Source: Apostichopus japonicus (lineage: Eukaryota > Echinodermata > Holothuroidea > Aspidochirotida > Stichopodidae). From it: a stretch of 64,000 bases of DNA. The stretch spans positions 21,081,611-21,145,610 of the forward strand of contig NC_092576.1 of NCBI RefSeq assembly GCF_037975245.1, given 5' to 3'. The notes beneath the pieces are model-generated. The model saw only the letters and a program-made list of their open reading frames with translations, was not told where the DNA came from and did not search any database. The position numbers and the translations under genes are program-made. Shown here piece after piece: positions 1 to 14,559 of the stretch (the stretch's first letter is position 1; each line of letters begins with the position of its first letter).

Positions 1-1540
1 ATCGGTACTGCACATTCGATTGATCGGTACCGCACATTCGATTGATCGGTACCGCACATTCGATTGATCGGTACCGCACATTTGATTGATCGGTACCGCA
101 CATTCGATTGATCCGTACCGCACATTCGATTGATCGGTCACGCACATTCGCTTGATCGGTACGGAACATTCGTTTGATCCGTACCGCACATTCGATTGAT
201 CGGTACGAAACATTCGATTGTTCGGTAAGGAACATTCGATTGATCGGTACTGCACATTCGATTGATCGGTACCGCACATTCGATTGATCGGAACCGCACA
301 TTCGATTGATCGGTACCGCACATTCGATTGATCGGTACGGAACATTCGATTGATCGGTACCGCACATTCGATTGATCGGTACGGAACATTCGATTGATCG
401 GTACCGCACATTCGATTGATCGGTACGGAACATTCGTTTGATCGGTACCGCACATTCGATTGATCGGTACGGAACATTCGATTGATCGGTAAGGAACATT
501 CGATTGATCGGTACCGCACATTCGATTGATCGGAACGGAACATTCGATTGATCGGTACCGCATTTTCAATTGATCCGTACCGCACATTCGATTGATCGGT
601 CACGCACATTCGATTGATCGGTAGGGAACATTCGTTTGATCGGTACCGCACATTCGATTGATCGGTACGGAACATTCGATTGATCTGTAAGGAACATTCG
701 ATTGATCGGTACTGCACATTCGATTGATCGGTACCGCACATTCGATTGATCGGTACCGCACATTCGATTGATCGGTACTGCACATTCGATTGATCGGTAC
801 TGCACATTCGATTGATCGGTACCGCACATTCGATTGATCGGTCACGCACATTCGATTGATCGGTACGGAACATTCGTTTGATCGGTACTGCACATTCGAT
901 TGATCGGTACGGAACATTCGATTGATTGGTAAGGAACATTCGATTGATCCGTACCGCACATTCGATTGATCGGTACCGCACATTCGATTGATCGGTACGG
1001 AACATTCGATTGATCGGTACTGCACATTCGATTGATCGGTACCGTACATTCGATTGATCGGTACCGCACATTCGATTGATCGGTACCGCACATTCGATTG
1101 ATCGGTACCGCACATTCGATTGATCGGTACTGCACATTCGATTGATCGGTACCGCACATTCGATTGATCGGTACCGCACATTCGATTGATCGGTACCGCA
1201 CATTCGATTGATCGGTACCGCACATTCGTTTGATCGGTACCGCACATTCGATTCATCGGTACGGAACATTCGATTGATCTGTAAGGAACATTCGATTGAT
1301 CGGTACTGCACATTCGATTGATCGGTACCGAACATTCGATTGATCGGTCACGCACATTCGATTGATCGGTACCGCACATTCGATTGATCGGAACGGAACA
1401 TTGATTGATCGGTACCGCACATTCGATTGATCGGAACGGAACATTCGATTGATCGGTACCGCATATTCCATTGATCGGTACCGCACATTCGATTGATCGG
1501 TACGGAACATTCGATTGATCGGTACTGCACATTCGATTGA
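1..1540. repeat. Higher-order block repeated 6,618 bp downstream
   Basis: The order of unit variants from the window start to about 1,540 is reproduced at about 6,619-8,158. Shared rare marks include CACATTTGATTG at 77 and 6,695, GTACGAAAC near 212 and 6,830 followed by TTGTTCGGTAAGG, and ATTCATCGG at 1,251 and 7,869. The copies diverge after about 1,540 and 8,158. The block may extend left of the window. Sharing of rare variants in the same order indicates duplication and not independent mutation. Confidence 0.8.
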
Positions 1541-2424
1541 TCGGAACGGAACATTCGATTGATCGGTACCGCATATTCCATTGATCGGTACCGCACATTC
1601 GATTGATCGGTACGGAACATTCGATTGATCGGTACGGAACATTCGATTGATCGGTACTGCACATTCGATTGATCGGTACCGAACATTCGATTGATCGGTA
1701 CCGCACATTCGATTGATCGGTACCGCACATTCGATTGATCGGTACCGCACATTCGATTGATCGGTACCGCACATTCGATTGATCGGTACTGCACATTCGA
1801 TTGATCGGTACCGCACATTCGATTGATCGGTACCGCACATTCGATTGATCGGTACCGCACATTCGATTGATCGGTACCGCACATTCGTTTGATCGGTACC
1901 GCACATTCGATTCATCGGTACGGAACATTCGATTGATCTGTAAGGAACATTCGATTGATCGGTACTGCACATTCGATTGATCGGTACCGAACATTCGATT
2001 GATCGGTCACGCACATTCGATTGATCGGTACCGCACATTCGATTGATCGGAACGGAACATTGATTGATCGGTACCGCACATTCGATTGATCGGAACGGAA
2101 CATTCGATTGATCGGTACCGCATATTCCATTGATCGGTACCGCACATTCGATTGATCGGTACGGAACATTCGATTGATCGGTACTGCACATTCGATTGAT
2201 CGGAACGGAACATTCGATTGATCGGTACCGCATATTCCATTGATCGGTACCGCACATTCGATTGATCGGTACGGAACATTCGATTGATCGGTACGGAACA
2301 TTCGATTGATCGGTACTGCACATTCGATTGATCGGTACCGAACATTCGATTGATCGGTACCGCACATTCGATTGATCGGTACCGCACATTCGATTGATCG
2401 GTACCGCACATTCGATTGATCGGT
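1060..2424. repeat. 659-bp tandem duplication (30 units minus one base)
   Basis: ATTCATCGG occurs at 1,251 and 1,910, and the 21 bp unit ACATTGATTGATCGG at about 1,400 and 2,059, both 659 bp apart. The sequence matches from about 1,060 to 1,765 against 1,719 to 2,424 and then falls out of register. One short unit per copy explains 659 instead of 660. Confidence 0.8.
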
Positions 2425-2567
2425 ACTGCACATTCGATTGATCGGTACTGCACATTCGATTGATCGGTACCGCACATTCGATTGATCGGTACCGCACATT
2501 CGATTGATCGGTACCGCACATTCGATTGATCCGTACCGCACATTCGATTGATCGGTAAGGAACATTC

Positions 2568-5375
2568 GATTGATCGGTACTGCACATTCGATTGATCGGT
2601 ACCGCACATTCGATTGATCGGTACCGCACATTCGATTGATCGGTACTGCACATTCGATTGATCGGTACTGCACATTCGATTGATCGGTACCGCACATTCG
2701 ATTGATCGGTCACGCACATTCGATTGATCGGTACGGAACATTCGTTTGATCGGTACTGCACATTCGATTGATCGGTACGGAACATTCGATTGATTGGTAA
2801 GGAACATTCGATTGATCCGTACCGCACATTCGATTGATCGGTACCGCACATTCGATTGATCGGTACGGAACATTCGATTGATCGGTACTGCACATTCGAT
2901 TGATCGGTACCGTACATTCGATTGATCGGTACCGCACATTCGATTGATCGGTACCGCACATTCGATTGATCGGTACCGCACATTCGATTGATCGGTACTG
3001 CACATTCGATTGATCGGTACCGCACATTCGATTGATCGGTACCGCACATTCGATTGATCGGTACCGCACATTCGATTGATCGGTACCGCACATTCGTTTG
3101 ATCGGTACCGCACATTCGATTCATCGGTACGGAACATTCGATTGATCTGTAAGGAACATTCGATTGATCGGTACTGCACATTCGATTGATCGGTACCGAA
3201 CATTCGATTGATCGGTCACGCACATTCGATTGATCGGTACCGCACATTCGATTGATCGGAACGGAACATTGATTGATCGGTACCGCACATTCGATTGATC
3301 GGAACGGAACATTCGATTGATCGGTACCGCATATTCCATTGATCGGTACCGCACATTCGATTGATCGGTACGGAACATTCGATTGATCGGTACTGCACAT
3401 TCGATTGATCGGAACGGAACATTCGATTGATCGGTACCGCATATTCCATTGATCGGTACCGCACATTCGATTGATCGGTACGGAACATTCGATTGATCGG
3501 TACGGAACATTCGATTGATCGGTACTGCACATTCGATTGATCGGTACCGAACATTCGATTGATCGGTACCGCACATTCGATTGATCGGTACCGCACATTC
3601 GATTGATCGGTACCGCACATTCGATTGATCGGTACTGCACATTCGATTGATCGGTACTGCACATTCGATTGATCGGTACCGCACATTCGATTGATCGGTA
3701 CCGCACATTCGATTGATCGGTACCGCACATTCGATTGATCCGTACCGCACATTCGATTGATCGGTAAGGAACATTCGATTGATCGGTACTGCACATTCGA
3801 TTGATCGGTCACGCACATTCGATTGATCGGTACGGAACATTCGTTTGATCGGTACCGCACTTTCGATTGATCGGTACCGCACATTCGATTGATCGGTCAC
3901 GCACATTCGATTGATCGGTACGGAACATTCGTTTGATCGGTACTGCACATTCGATTGATCGGTACGGAACATTCGATTGATTGGTAAGGAACATTCGATT
4001 GATCGGTACCGCACATTCGATTGATCGGTACGGAACATTCGATTGATCTGTAAGGAACATTCGATTGATCGGTACTGCACATTCGATTGATCGGTACCGC
4101 ACATTCGATTGATCGGTACCGCACATTCGATTGATCGGTACTGCACATTCGATTGATCGGTACTGCACATTCGATTGATCGGTACCGCACATTCGATTGA
4201 TCGGTCACGCACATTCGATTGATCGGTACGGAACATTCGTTTGATCGGTACTGCACATTCGATTGATCGGTACGGAACATTCGATTGATTGGTAAGGAAC
4301 ATTCGATTGATCCGTACCGCACATTCGATTGATCGGTACCGCACATTCGATTGATCGGTACGGAACATTCGATTGATCGGTACTGCACATTCGATTGATC
4401 GGTACCGTACATTCGATTGATCGGTACCGCACATTCGATTGATCGGTACCGCACATTCGATTGATCGGTACCGCACATTCGATTGATCGGTACTGCACAT
4501 TCGATTGATCGGTACCGCACATTCGATTGATCGGTACCGCACATTCGATTGATCGGTACCGCACATTCGATTGATCGGTACCGCACATTCGTTTGATCGG
4601 TACCGCACATTCGATTCATCGGTACGGAACATTCGATTGATCTGTAAGGAACATTCGATTGATCGGTACTGCACATTCGATTGATCGGTACCGAACATTC
4701 GATTGATCGGTCACGCACATTCGATTGATCGGTACCGCACATTCGATTGATCGGAACGGAACATTGATTGATCGGTACCGCACATTCGATTGATCGGAAC
4801 GGAACATTCGATTGATCGGTACCGCATATTCCATTGATCGGTACCGCACATTCGATTGATCGGTACGGAACATTCGATTGATCGGTACTGCACATTCGAT
4901 TGATCGGAACGGAACATTCGATTGATCGGTACCGCATATTCCATTGATCGGTACCGCACATTCGATTGATCGGTACGGAACATTCGATTGATCGGTACGG
5001 AACATTCGATTGATCGGTACTGCACATTCGATTGATCGGTACCGAACATTCGATTGATCGGTACCGCACATTCGATTGATCGGTACCGCACATTCGATTG
5101 ATCGGTACCGCACATTCGATTGATCGGTACTGCACATTCGATTGATCGGTACTGCACATTCGATTGATCGGTACCGCACATTCGATTGATCGGTACCGCA
5201 CATTCGATTGATCGGTACCGCACATTCGATTGATCCGTACCGCACATTCGATTGATCGGTAAGGAACATTCGATTGATCGGTACTGCACATTCGATTGAT
5301 CGGTCACGCACATTCGATTGATCGGTACGGAACATTCGTTTGATCGGTACGGCACTTTCGATTGATCGGTACGGA
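2568..5375. repeat. 1,495-bp spaced pair of higher-order blocks
   Basis: About 2,568-3,880 matches about 4,063-5,375. Markers such as ATTCATCGG (3,119 and 4,614), the 21 bp unit (3,268 and 4,763) and GTCACGCAC (2,710 and 4,205; 3,216 and 4,711; 3,809 and 5,304) all lie 1,495 bp apart. The core of the block, beginning near 700, is also seen at 1,868 bp to the left and again near 7,318, giving four copies in the domain. Confidence 0.78.
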
Positions 5376-6447
5376 ACATTCGATTGATCGGTACGGAACA
5401 TTCGTTTGATCGGTACCGCACATTCGATTGATCGGTACGGAACATTCGATTGATCGGTAAGGAACATTCGATTGATCGGTACTGCACATTCGATTGATCG
5501 GTACCGCACATTCGATTGATCGGTACCGCACATTCGATTGATCGGAACCGAACATTCGATTGATCGGTACCGCACATTCGATCGATCGGTACCGCAAATT
5601 CGATTGATCGGTACCGCACATTCGATTGATCGGTACCGCACATTCGATTGATCGGTACTGCACATTCGATTGATCGGTACGGAACATTCGTTTGATCGGT
5701 ACCGCACATTCGATTCATCGGTACCTAACATTCGATTGATCTGTAAGGAACATTCGATTGATCGGTACTGCACATTCGATTGATCGGTACCGCACATTCG
5801 ATTGATCGGTACTGCACATTCGATTGATCGGTACCGAACATTCGATTGATCGGTCACACACATTCGATTGATCGGTACTGCACATTCGATTGATCCGTAC
5901 CGCACATTCGATTGATCGGTACCGCACATTCGATTGATCGGTACGGAACATTCGTTTGATCGGTACCGCACATTCGATTGATCGGTACCGCACATTCGAT
6001 TGATCGGTACTGCACATTCGATTGATCGGTACCGAACATTCGATTGATCGGTACCGCACATTCGATTGATCGGTACCGCACATTCGATTGATCGGAACGG
6101 AACATTCGATTGATCGGTACCGCACATTCGATTGATCGGTACCGCACATTCGATTGATCGGTACCGCACATTCGATTGATCGGTACTGCACATTCGATTG
6201 ATCGGTACTGCACATTCGATTGATCGGTACCGCACATTCGATTGATCGGTACCGCACATTCGATTGATCGGTACCGCACATTCGATTGATCCGTACCGCA
6301 CATTCGATTGATCGGTACCGCACATTCGATTGATCACAACGGAACATTCGATTAATCGGTACCGCACATTCGATTGATCCGTACCGCACATTCGATTGAT
6401 CGGAACGGAACATTCGATTGATCGGTACCGCACATTCGATTGATCGG

Positions 6448-9400
6448 TCACGCACATTCGATTGATCGGTACGGAACATTCGTTTGATCGGTACCGCACT
6501 TTCGATTGATCGGTACGGAACATTCGATTGATCGGTACGGAACATTCGTTTGATCGGTACCGCACATTCGATTGATCGGTACGGAACATTCGATTGATCG
6601 GTAAGGAACATTCGATTGATCGGTACTGCACATTCGATTGATCGGTACCGCACATTCGATTGATCGGTACCGCACATTCGATTGATCGGTACCGCACATT
6701 TGATTGATCGGTACCGCACATTCGATTGATCCGTACCGCACATTCGATTGATCGGTCACGCACATTCGCTTGATCGGTACGGAACATTCGTTTGATCCGT
6801 ACCGCACATTCGATTGATCGGTACGAAACATTCGATTGTTCGGTAAGGAACATTCGATTGATCGGTACTGCACATTCGATTGATCGGTACCGCACATTCG
6901 ATTGATCGGAACCGCACATTCGATTGATCGGTACCGCACATTCGATTGATCGGTACGGAACATTCGATTGATCGGTACCGCACATTCGATTGATCGGTAC
7001 GGAACATTCGATTGATCGGTACCGCACATTCGATTGATCGGTACGGAACATTCGTTTGATCGGTACCGCACATTCGATTGATCGGTACGGAACATTCGAT
7101 TGATCGGTAAGGAACATTCGATTGATCGGTACCGCACATTCGATTGATCGGAACGGAACATTCGATTGATCGGTACCGCATTTTCAATTGATCCGTACCG
7201 CACATTCGATTGATCGGTCACGCACATTCGATTGATCGGTAGGGAACATTCGTTTGATCGGTACCGCACATTCGATTGATCGGTACGGAACATTCGATTG
7301 ATCTGTAAGGAACATTCGATTGATCGGTACTGCACATTCGATTGATCGGTACCGCACATTCGATTGATCGGTACCGCACATTCGATTGATCGGTACTGCA
7401 CATTCGATTGATCGGTACTGCACATTCGATTGATCGGTACCGCACATTCGATTGATCGGTCACGCACATTCGATTGATCGGTACGGAACATTCGTTTGAT
7501 CGGTACTGCACATTCGATTGATCGGTACGGAACATTCGATTGATTGGTAAGGAACATTCGATTGATCCGTACCGCACATTCGATTGATCGGTACCGCACA
7601 TTCGATTGATCGGTACGGAACATTCGATTGATCGGTACTGCACATTCGATTGATCGGTACCGTACATTCGATTGATCGGTACCGCACATTCGATTGATCG
7701 GTACCGCACATTCGATTGATCGGTACCGCACATTCGATTGATCGGTACTGCACATTCGATTGATCGGTACCGCACATTCGATTGATCGGTACCGCACATT
7801 CGATTGATCGGTACCGCACATTCGATTGATCGGTACCGCACATTCGTTTGATCGGTACCGCACATTCGATTCATCGGTACGGAACATTCGATTGATCTGT
7901 AAGGAACATTCGATTGATCGGTACTGCACATTCGATTGATCGGTACCGAACATTCGATTGATCGGTCACGCACATTCGATTGATCGGTACCGCACATTCG
8001 ATTGATCGGAACGGAACATTGATTGATCGGTACCGCACATTCGATTGATCGGAACGGAACATTCGATTGATCGGTACCGCATATTCCATTGATCGGTACC
8101 GCACATTCGATTGATCGGTACGGAACATTCGATTGATCGGTACTGCACATTCGATTGATCGGTACGGAACATTCGATTGATCGGTACTGCACATTCGATT
8201 GATCGGTACCGAACATTCGATTGATCGGTACCGCACATTCGATTGATCGGTACCGCACATTCGATTGATCGGTACCGCACATTCGATTGATCGGTACTGC
8301 ACATTCGATTGATCGGTACTGCACATTCGATTGATCGGTACCGCACATTCGATTGATCGGTACCGCACATTCGATTGATCGGTACCGCACATTCGATTGA
8401 TCCGTACCGCACATTCGATTGATCGGTAAGGAACATTCGATTGATCGGTACTGCACATTCGATTGATCGGTCACGCACATTCGATTGATCGGTACGGAAC
8501 ATTCGTTTGATCGGTACCGCACTTTCGATTGATCGGTACGGAACATTCGATTGATCGGTACGGAACATTCGTTTGATCGGTACCGCACATTCGATTGATC
8601 GGTACGGAACATTCGATTGATCGGTAAGGAACATTCGATTGATCGGTACTGCACATTCGATTGATCGGTACCGCACATTCGATTGATCGGTACCGCACAT
8701 TCGATTGATCGGTACCGCACATTTGATTGATCGGTACCGCACATTCGATTGATCCGTACCGCACATTCGATTGATCGGTCACGCACATTCGCTTGATCGG
8801 TACGGAACATTCGTTTGATCGGTACCGCACATTCGATTGATCGGTACGGAACATTCGATTGTTCGGTAAGGAACATTCGATTGATCGGTACTGCACATTC
8901 GATTGATCGGTACCGCACATTCGATTGATCGGAACCGCACATTCGATTGATCGGTACCGCACATTCGATTGATCGGTACGGAACATTCGATTGATCGGTA
9001 CCGCACATTCGATTGATCGGTACGGAACATTCGATTGATCGGTACCGCACATTCGATTGATCGGTACGGAACATTCGTTTGATCGGTACCGCACATTCGA
9101 TTGATCGGTACGGAACATTCGATTGATCGGTAAGGAACATTCGATTGATCGGTACCGCACATTCGATTGATCGGAACGGAACATTCGATTGATCGGTACC
9201 GCATTTTCAATTGATCCGTACCGCACATTCGATTGATCGGTCACGCACATTCGATTGATCGGTAGGGAACATTCGTTTGATCGGTACCGCACATTCGATT
9301 GATCGGTACGGAACATTCGATTGATCTGTAAGGAACATTCGATTGATCGGTACTGCACATTCGATTGATCGGTACCGCACATTCGATTGATCGGTACCGC

Positions 9401-9490
9401 ACATTCGATTGATCGGTACTGCACATTCGATTGATCGGTACTGCACATTCGATTGATCGGTACCGCACATTCGATTGATCGGTCACGCAC
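6448..9490. repeat. 2,023-bp higher-order tandem repeat
   Basis: The block starting with GTCACGCAC, GTACGGAAC and GTACCGCACTTTCG at 6,448 recurs at 8,471. Further paired marks are the GTCACGCAC plus CGCTTGATC units (6,756 and 8,779), GTAGGGAAC after the GTCACGCAC at 7,218 and 9,241, and the TTTTCAATTG unit near 7,174 and 9,197. The spacing equals 92 units minus one base. The copies match to about 7,470 and 9,490; beyond that the variant order differs. Confidence 0.78.
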
Positions 9491-10869
9491 ATTCGATTGA
9501 TCGGTACGGAACATTCGTTTGATCGGTACCGCACATTCGATTGATCGGTACGGAACATTCGATTGATCGGTAAGGAACATTCGATTGATCGGTACTGCAC
9601 ATTCGATTGATCGGTACCGCACATTCGATTGATCCGTACCGCACATTCGATTGATCGGTACCGCACATTCGATTGATCGGTACGGAACATTCGATTGATC
9701 GGTACTGCACATTCGATTGATCGGTACCGTACATTCGATTGATCGGTACCGCACATTCGATTGATCGGTACCGCACATTCGATCGATCGGTACCGCACAT
9801 TCGATTGATCGGTACTGCACATTCGATTGATCGGTACTGTACATTCGATTGATCGGTACCGCACATTCGATTGATCGGTACCGCACATTCGATTGATCGG
9901 TACCGCACATTCGTTTGATCGGTACCGCACATTCGATTCATCGGTACGGAACATTCGATTGATCTGTAAGGAACATTCGATTGATCGGTACTGCACATTC
10001 GATTGATCGGTACCGCACATTCGAGTGATCGGTACTGCACATTCGATTGATCGGTACCGAACATTCGATTGATCGGTCACGCACATTCGATTGATCGGTA
10101 CCGCACATTCGATTGATCGGAACGGAACATTGATTGATCGGTACCGCACATTCGATTGATCGGAACGGAACATTCGATTGATCGGTACCGCATATTCCAT
10201 TGATCGGTACCGCACATTCGATTGATCGGTACCGCACATTCGATTGATCGGTACGGAACATTCGATTGATCGGTACCGCACATTCGATTGATCGGTACTG
10301 CACATTCGATTGATCCGTACCGCACATTCGATTGATTGGTACCGCACATTCGATTGATCGGTACGGAACATTCGTTTGATCGGTACCGCACTTTCGATTG
10401 ATCGGTACCGCACATTCGATTGATCGGTACTGCACATTCGATTGATCGGTACCGAACATTCGATTGATCGGTACCGCACATTCGATTGATCGGTACCGCA
10501 CATTCGATTGATCGGAACGGAACATTCGATTGATCGGTACCGCACATTCGATTGATCGGTACCGCACATTCGATTGATCGGTACCGCACATTCGATTGAT
10601 CGGTACTGCACATTCGATTGATCGGTACGGAACATTCGATTGATCGGTACTGCACATTCGATTGATCGGTACGGAACATTCGATTGATCGGTACTGCACA
10701 TTCGATTGATCGGTACCGAACATTCGATTGATCGGTACCGCACATTCGATTGATCGGTACCGCACATTCGATTGATCGGTACGGAACATTCGATTGTTCG
10801 GTAAGGAACATTCGATTGATCGGTACTGCACATTCGATTGATCGGTACTGCACATTCGATTGATCGGAA

Positions 10870-10880
10870 CCGCACTTCGA
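10870..10880. repeat. Singleton one-base-short unit
   Basis: A GAACCGCAC unit runs straight into TTCGATTG, with one A missing from CACATTCG. Most other 21 bp units lose a C in CATTCGATTG or in GTACCGCAC. I saw this form only once, so it looks like a private recent deletion. Confidence 0.6.
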
Positions 10881-13848
10881 TTGATCGGTACCGCACATTC
10901 GATTGATCGGTACGGAACATTCGATTGATCGGTACCGCACATTCGATTGATCGGTACGGAACATTCGATTGATCGGTACCGCACATTCGATTGATCGGTA
11001 CGGAACATTCGTTTGATCGGTACCGCACATTCGATTGATCGGTACGGAACATTCGATTGATCGGTAAGGAACATTCGATTGATCGGTACCGCACATTCGA
11101 TTGATCGGAACGGAACATTCGATTGATCGGTACCGCATTTTCAATTGATCCGTACCGCACATTCGATTGATCGGTCACGCACATTCGATTGATCGGTACG
11201 GAACATTCGTGTGATCGGTAGCGCACATTCGATTGATCGGTACGGAACATTCGATTGATCTGTAAGGAACATTCGATTGATCGGTACTGCACATTCGATT
11301 GATCGGTACCGCACATTCGATTGATCGGTACCGCACATTCGATTGATCGGTACCGCACATTCGATTGATCGGTACCGCACATTCGATTGATCGGTACCGC
11401 ACATTCGATTGATCAGTACCGCACATTCGATTGATCGGTACCACACATTCGATTGATCGGTACCGCACATTCGATTGATCTGTACCGCACATTCGATTGA
11501 TCGGTACCGCACATTCGATTGATCGGTACTGTACATTCGATTGATCGGTACCGCACATTCGATTGATCCGTACCGCACATTCGATTGATCGGTACCGCAC
11601 ATTCGATTGATCGGTACGGAACATTCGATTGATCGGTACTGCACATTCGATTGATCGGTACCGAACATTCGATTGATCGGTACCGCACATTCGATTGATC
11701 GGTACCGCACATTCGATTGATCGGTACCGCACATTCGATTGATCGGTACTGCACATTCGATTGATCGGTACTGCACATTCGATTGATCGGTATTGCACAT
11801 TCGATTGATCGGTACCGCACATTCGATTGATCGGTACCGCACATTCGTTTGATCGGTACCGCACATTCGATTCATCGGTACGGAACATTCGATTGATCTG
11901 TAAGGAACATTCGATTGATCGGTACTGCACATTCGATTGATCGGTACCACACATTCGAGTGATCGGTACTGCACATTCGATTGATCGGTACCGAACATTC
12001 GATTGATCGGTCACGCACATTCGATTGATCGGTACCGCACATTCGATTGATCGGAACGGAACATTGATTGATCGGTACCGCACATTCGATTGATCGGAAC
12101 GGAACATTGATTGATCGGTACCGCACATTCGATTGATCGGTACCGCACATTCGATTGATCGGTACGGAACATTCGATTGATCGGTAAGGAACATTCGATT
12201 GATCGGTACTGCACATTCGATTGATCGGTACCGCACATTCGATTGATCGGTACCGCACATTCGATTGATCGGTACCGCACATTCGATTGATCGGTACCGC
12301 ACATTCGATTGATCCGTACCGCACATTCGATTGATCGGTCACGCACATTCGCTTGATCGGTACGGAACATTCGTTTGATCGGTACCGCACATTCGATTGA
12401 TCGGTACGGAACATTCGATTGTTCGGTAAATAACATTCGATTGATCGGTACTGCACATTCGATTGATCGGTACCGCACATTCGATTGATCGGAACCGCAC
12501 ATTCGATTGATCGGTACCGCACATTCGATTGATCGGTACGGAACATTCGATTGATCGGTACCGCACATTCGATTGATCGGTACGGAACATTCGATTGATC
12601 GGTACCGCACATTCGATTGATCGGAACCGCACATTCGATTGATCGGTACCGCACATTCGATTGATCGGTACGGAACATTCGATTGATCGGTACCGCACAT
12701 TCGATTGATCGGTACGGAACATTCGATTGATCGGTACCGCACATTCGATTGATCGGTACGGAACATTCGTTTGATCGGTACCGCACATTCGATTGATCGG
12801 TACGGAACATTCGATTGATCGGTAAGGAACATTCGATTGATCGGTACGGAACATTCGATTGATCGGTACCGCACATTCGATTGATCGGTACGGAACATTC
12901 GTTTGATCGGTACCGCACATTCGATTGATCGGTACGGAACATTCGATTGATCGGTAAGGAACATTCGATTGATCGGTACCGCACATTCGATTGATCGGAA
13001 CGGAACATTCGATTGATCGGTATCGCATTTTCAATTGATCCGTACCGCACATTCGATTGATCGGTCACGCACATTCGATTGATCGGTAGGGAACATTCGT
13101 TTGATCGGTACCGCACATTCGATTGATCGGAACGGAACATTCGATTGATCGGTACCGCACATTCGATTAATCCGTACCGCACATTCGATTGATCGGTACC
13201 GCACATTCGATTGATCGGAACGGAACATTCTATTTATCGCTACGGAACATTCGATTGATCGGTACCGCACATTCGATTGATCGGTACCGCACTTTCGATT
13301 GATCGTTACTGCACATTCGTTTGATCGGTACCGCACATTCGATTGATCGGTACCGCACATTCGATTGATCGGTACTGCACATTCGATTGATCGGTACTGC
13401 ACATTCGATTGATCGGTACCGCACATTCGATTGATCGGTACCGCACATTCGATTGATCGGTACCGCACATTCGATTGATCCGTACCGCACATTCGATTGA
13501 ACGGTCACGCACATTCGCTTGATCGGTACGGAACATTCGTTTGATCGGTACCGCACATTTGATTGATCGGTACGGAACATTTGATTGTTCGGTAAGGAAT
13601 ATTCGATTGATCGGTACTGCACATTCGATTGATCGGAACGGAACATTCGATTGATCGGTACCGCACATTCGATCGATCGGTACCGCACATTCGATTGATC
13701 GGTACCGCACATTCGATTAATCGGTACCGCACATTCGATTGATCCGTACCGCACATTCGATTGATCGGTCACGCACATTCGATTGATCGTTACGGAACAT
13801 TCGTTTGATCGGTACCGCACATTCGATTGATCGGTAAGGAACATGCGA

Positions 13849-13876
13849 TTGATCAATAGGGACATTCGATTGATCG
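13849..13876. repeat. Strongly diverged unit with ATTGATCAAT palindrome
   Basis: Around this position GGAACATGCGATTGATC is followed by AATAGGGACATTCG. The unit has lost the GGTACC core, gained the 10 bp palindrome ATTGATCAAT and is one base short. It is among the most altered units in the window. An identical copy lies 16,090 bp downstream near 29,939, carried there by the segmental duplication. Confidence 0.8.
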
Positions 13877-14559
13877 GTACCGCACATTCGATTGATCCGT
13901 ACCGCACATTCGATTGATCGGTCACGCACATTCGATTGATCGGTACGGAACATTCGATTGATCGGTCACGCACATTCGATTGATCGGTACCGCACATTCG
14001 ATTGATCGGAACGGAACATTCGATTGATCGGTACCGCACATTCGATTGATCCGTACCGCACATTCGATTGATCGGTCACGCACATTCGATTGATCGGTAC
14101 GGAACATTTGTTTGATCGGTACCGCACATTCGATTGATCGGTACGGAACATTCGATTGATCGGTAAGGAACATTCGATTGATCGGTACTGCACATTCGAT
14201 TGATCGGTACCGCACATTCGATTGATCGGTACCGCACATTCGATTGATCGGTACCGCACATTCGATTGATCGGTACCGCACATTCGATTGATCGGTACGG
14301 AACATTCGTTTGATCGGTACCGCACATTCGATTGATCGGTACGGAACATTCGATTGATCTGTAAGGAACATTCGATTGATCGGTACTGCACATTCGATTG
14401 ATCGGTACCGCACATTCGAGTGATCGGTACCGCACATTCGATTGATCGGTACCGAACATTCGATTGATCGGTCACGCACATTCGAGTGATCGGTACCGCA
14501 CATTCGATTGATCGGTACCGAACATTCGATTGATCGGTCACGCACATTCGATTGATCGG

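Larger units (their letters stand above)
1..12630. repeat. Satellite domain I with 0.7-6.6 kb higher-order repeats
   Basis: This left part of the array is built from blocks that recur at spacings of 659, 1,495, 1,868, 2,023 and 6,618 bp, each close to a whole number of 22 bp units minus one or two bases. Typical markers are ATTCATCGG units, GTCACGCAC units and the 21 bp unit ACATTGATTGATCGG, which nearly always follows a GAACGGAAC unit here. The right limit is set where the 16 kb segmental duplication begins. There is no gene in this stretch. Confidence 0.75.

Noticed and set aside
13220-13250. Transposon end or insertion at the CTATTTATCGC unit
   Set aside because: The unit differs from consensus only by a few substitutions, keeps 22 bp spacing and has no target-site duplication or foreign sequence.
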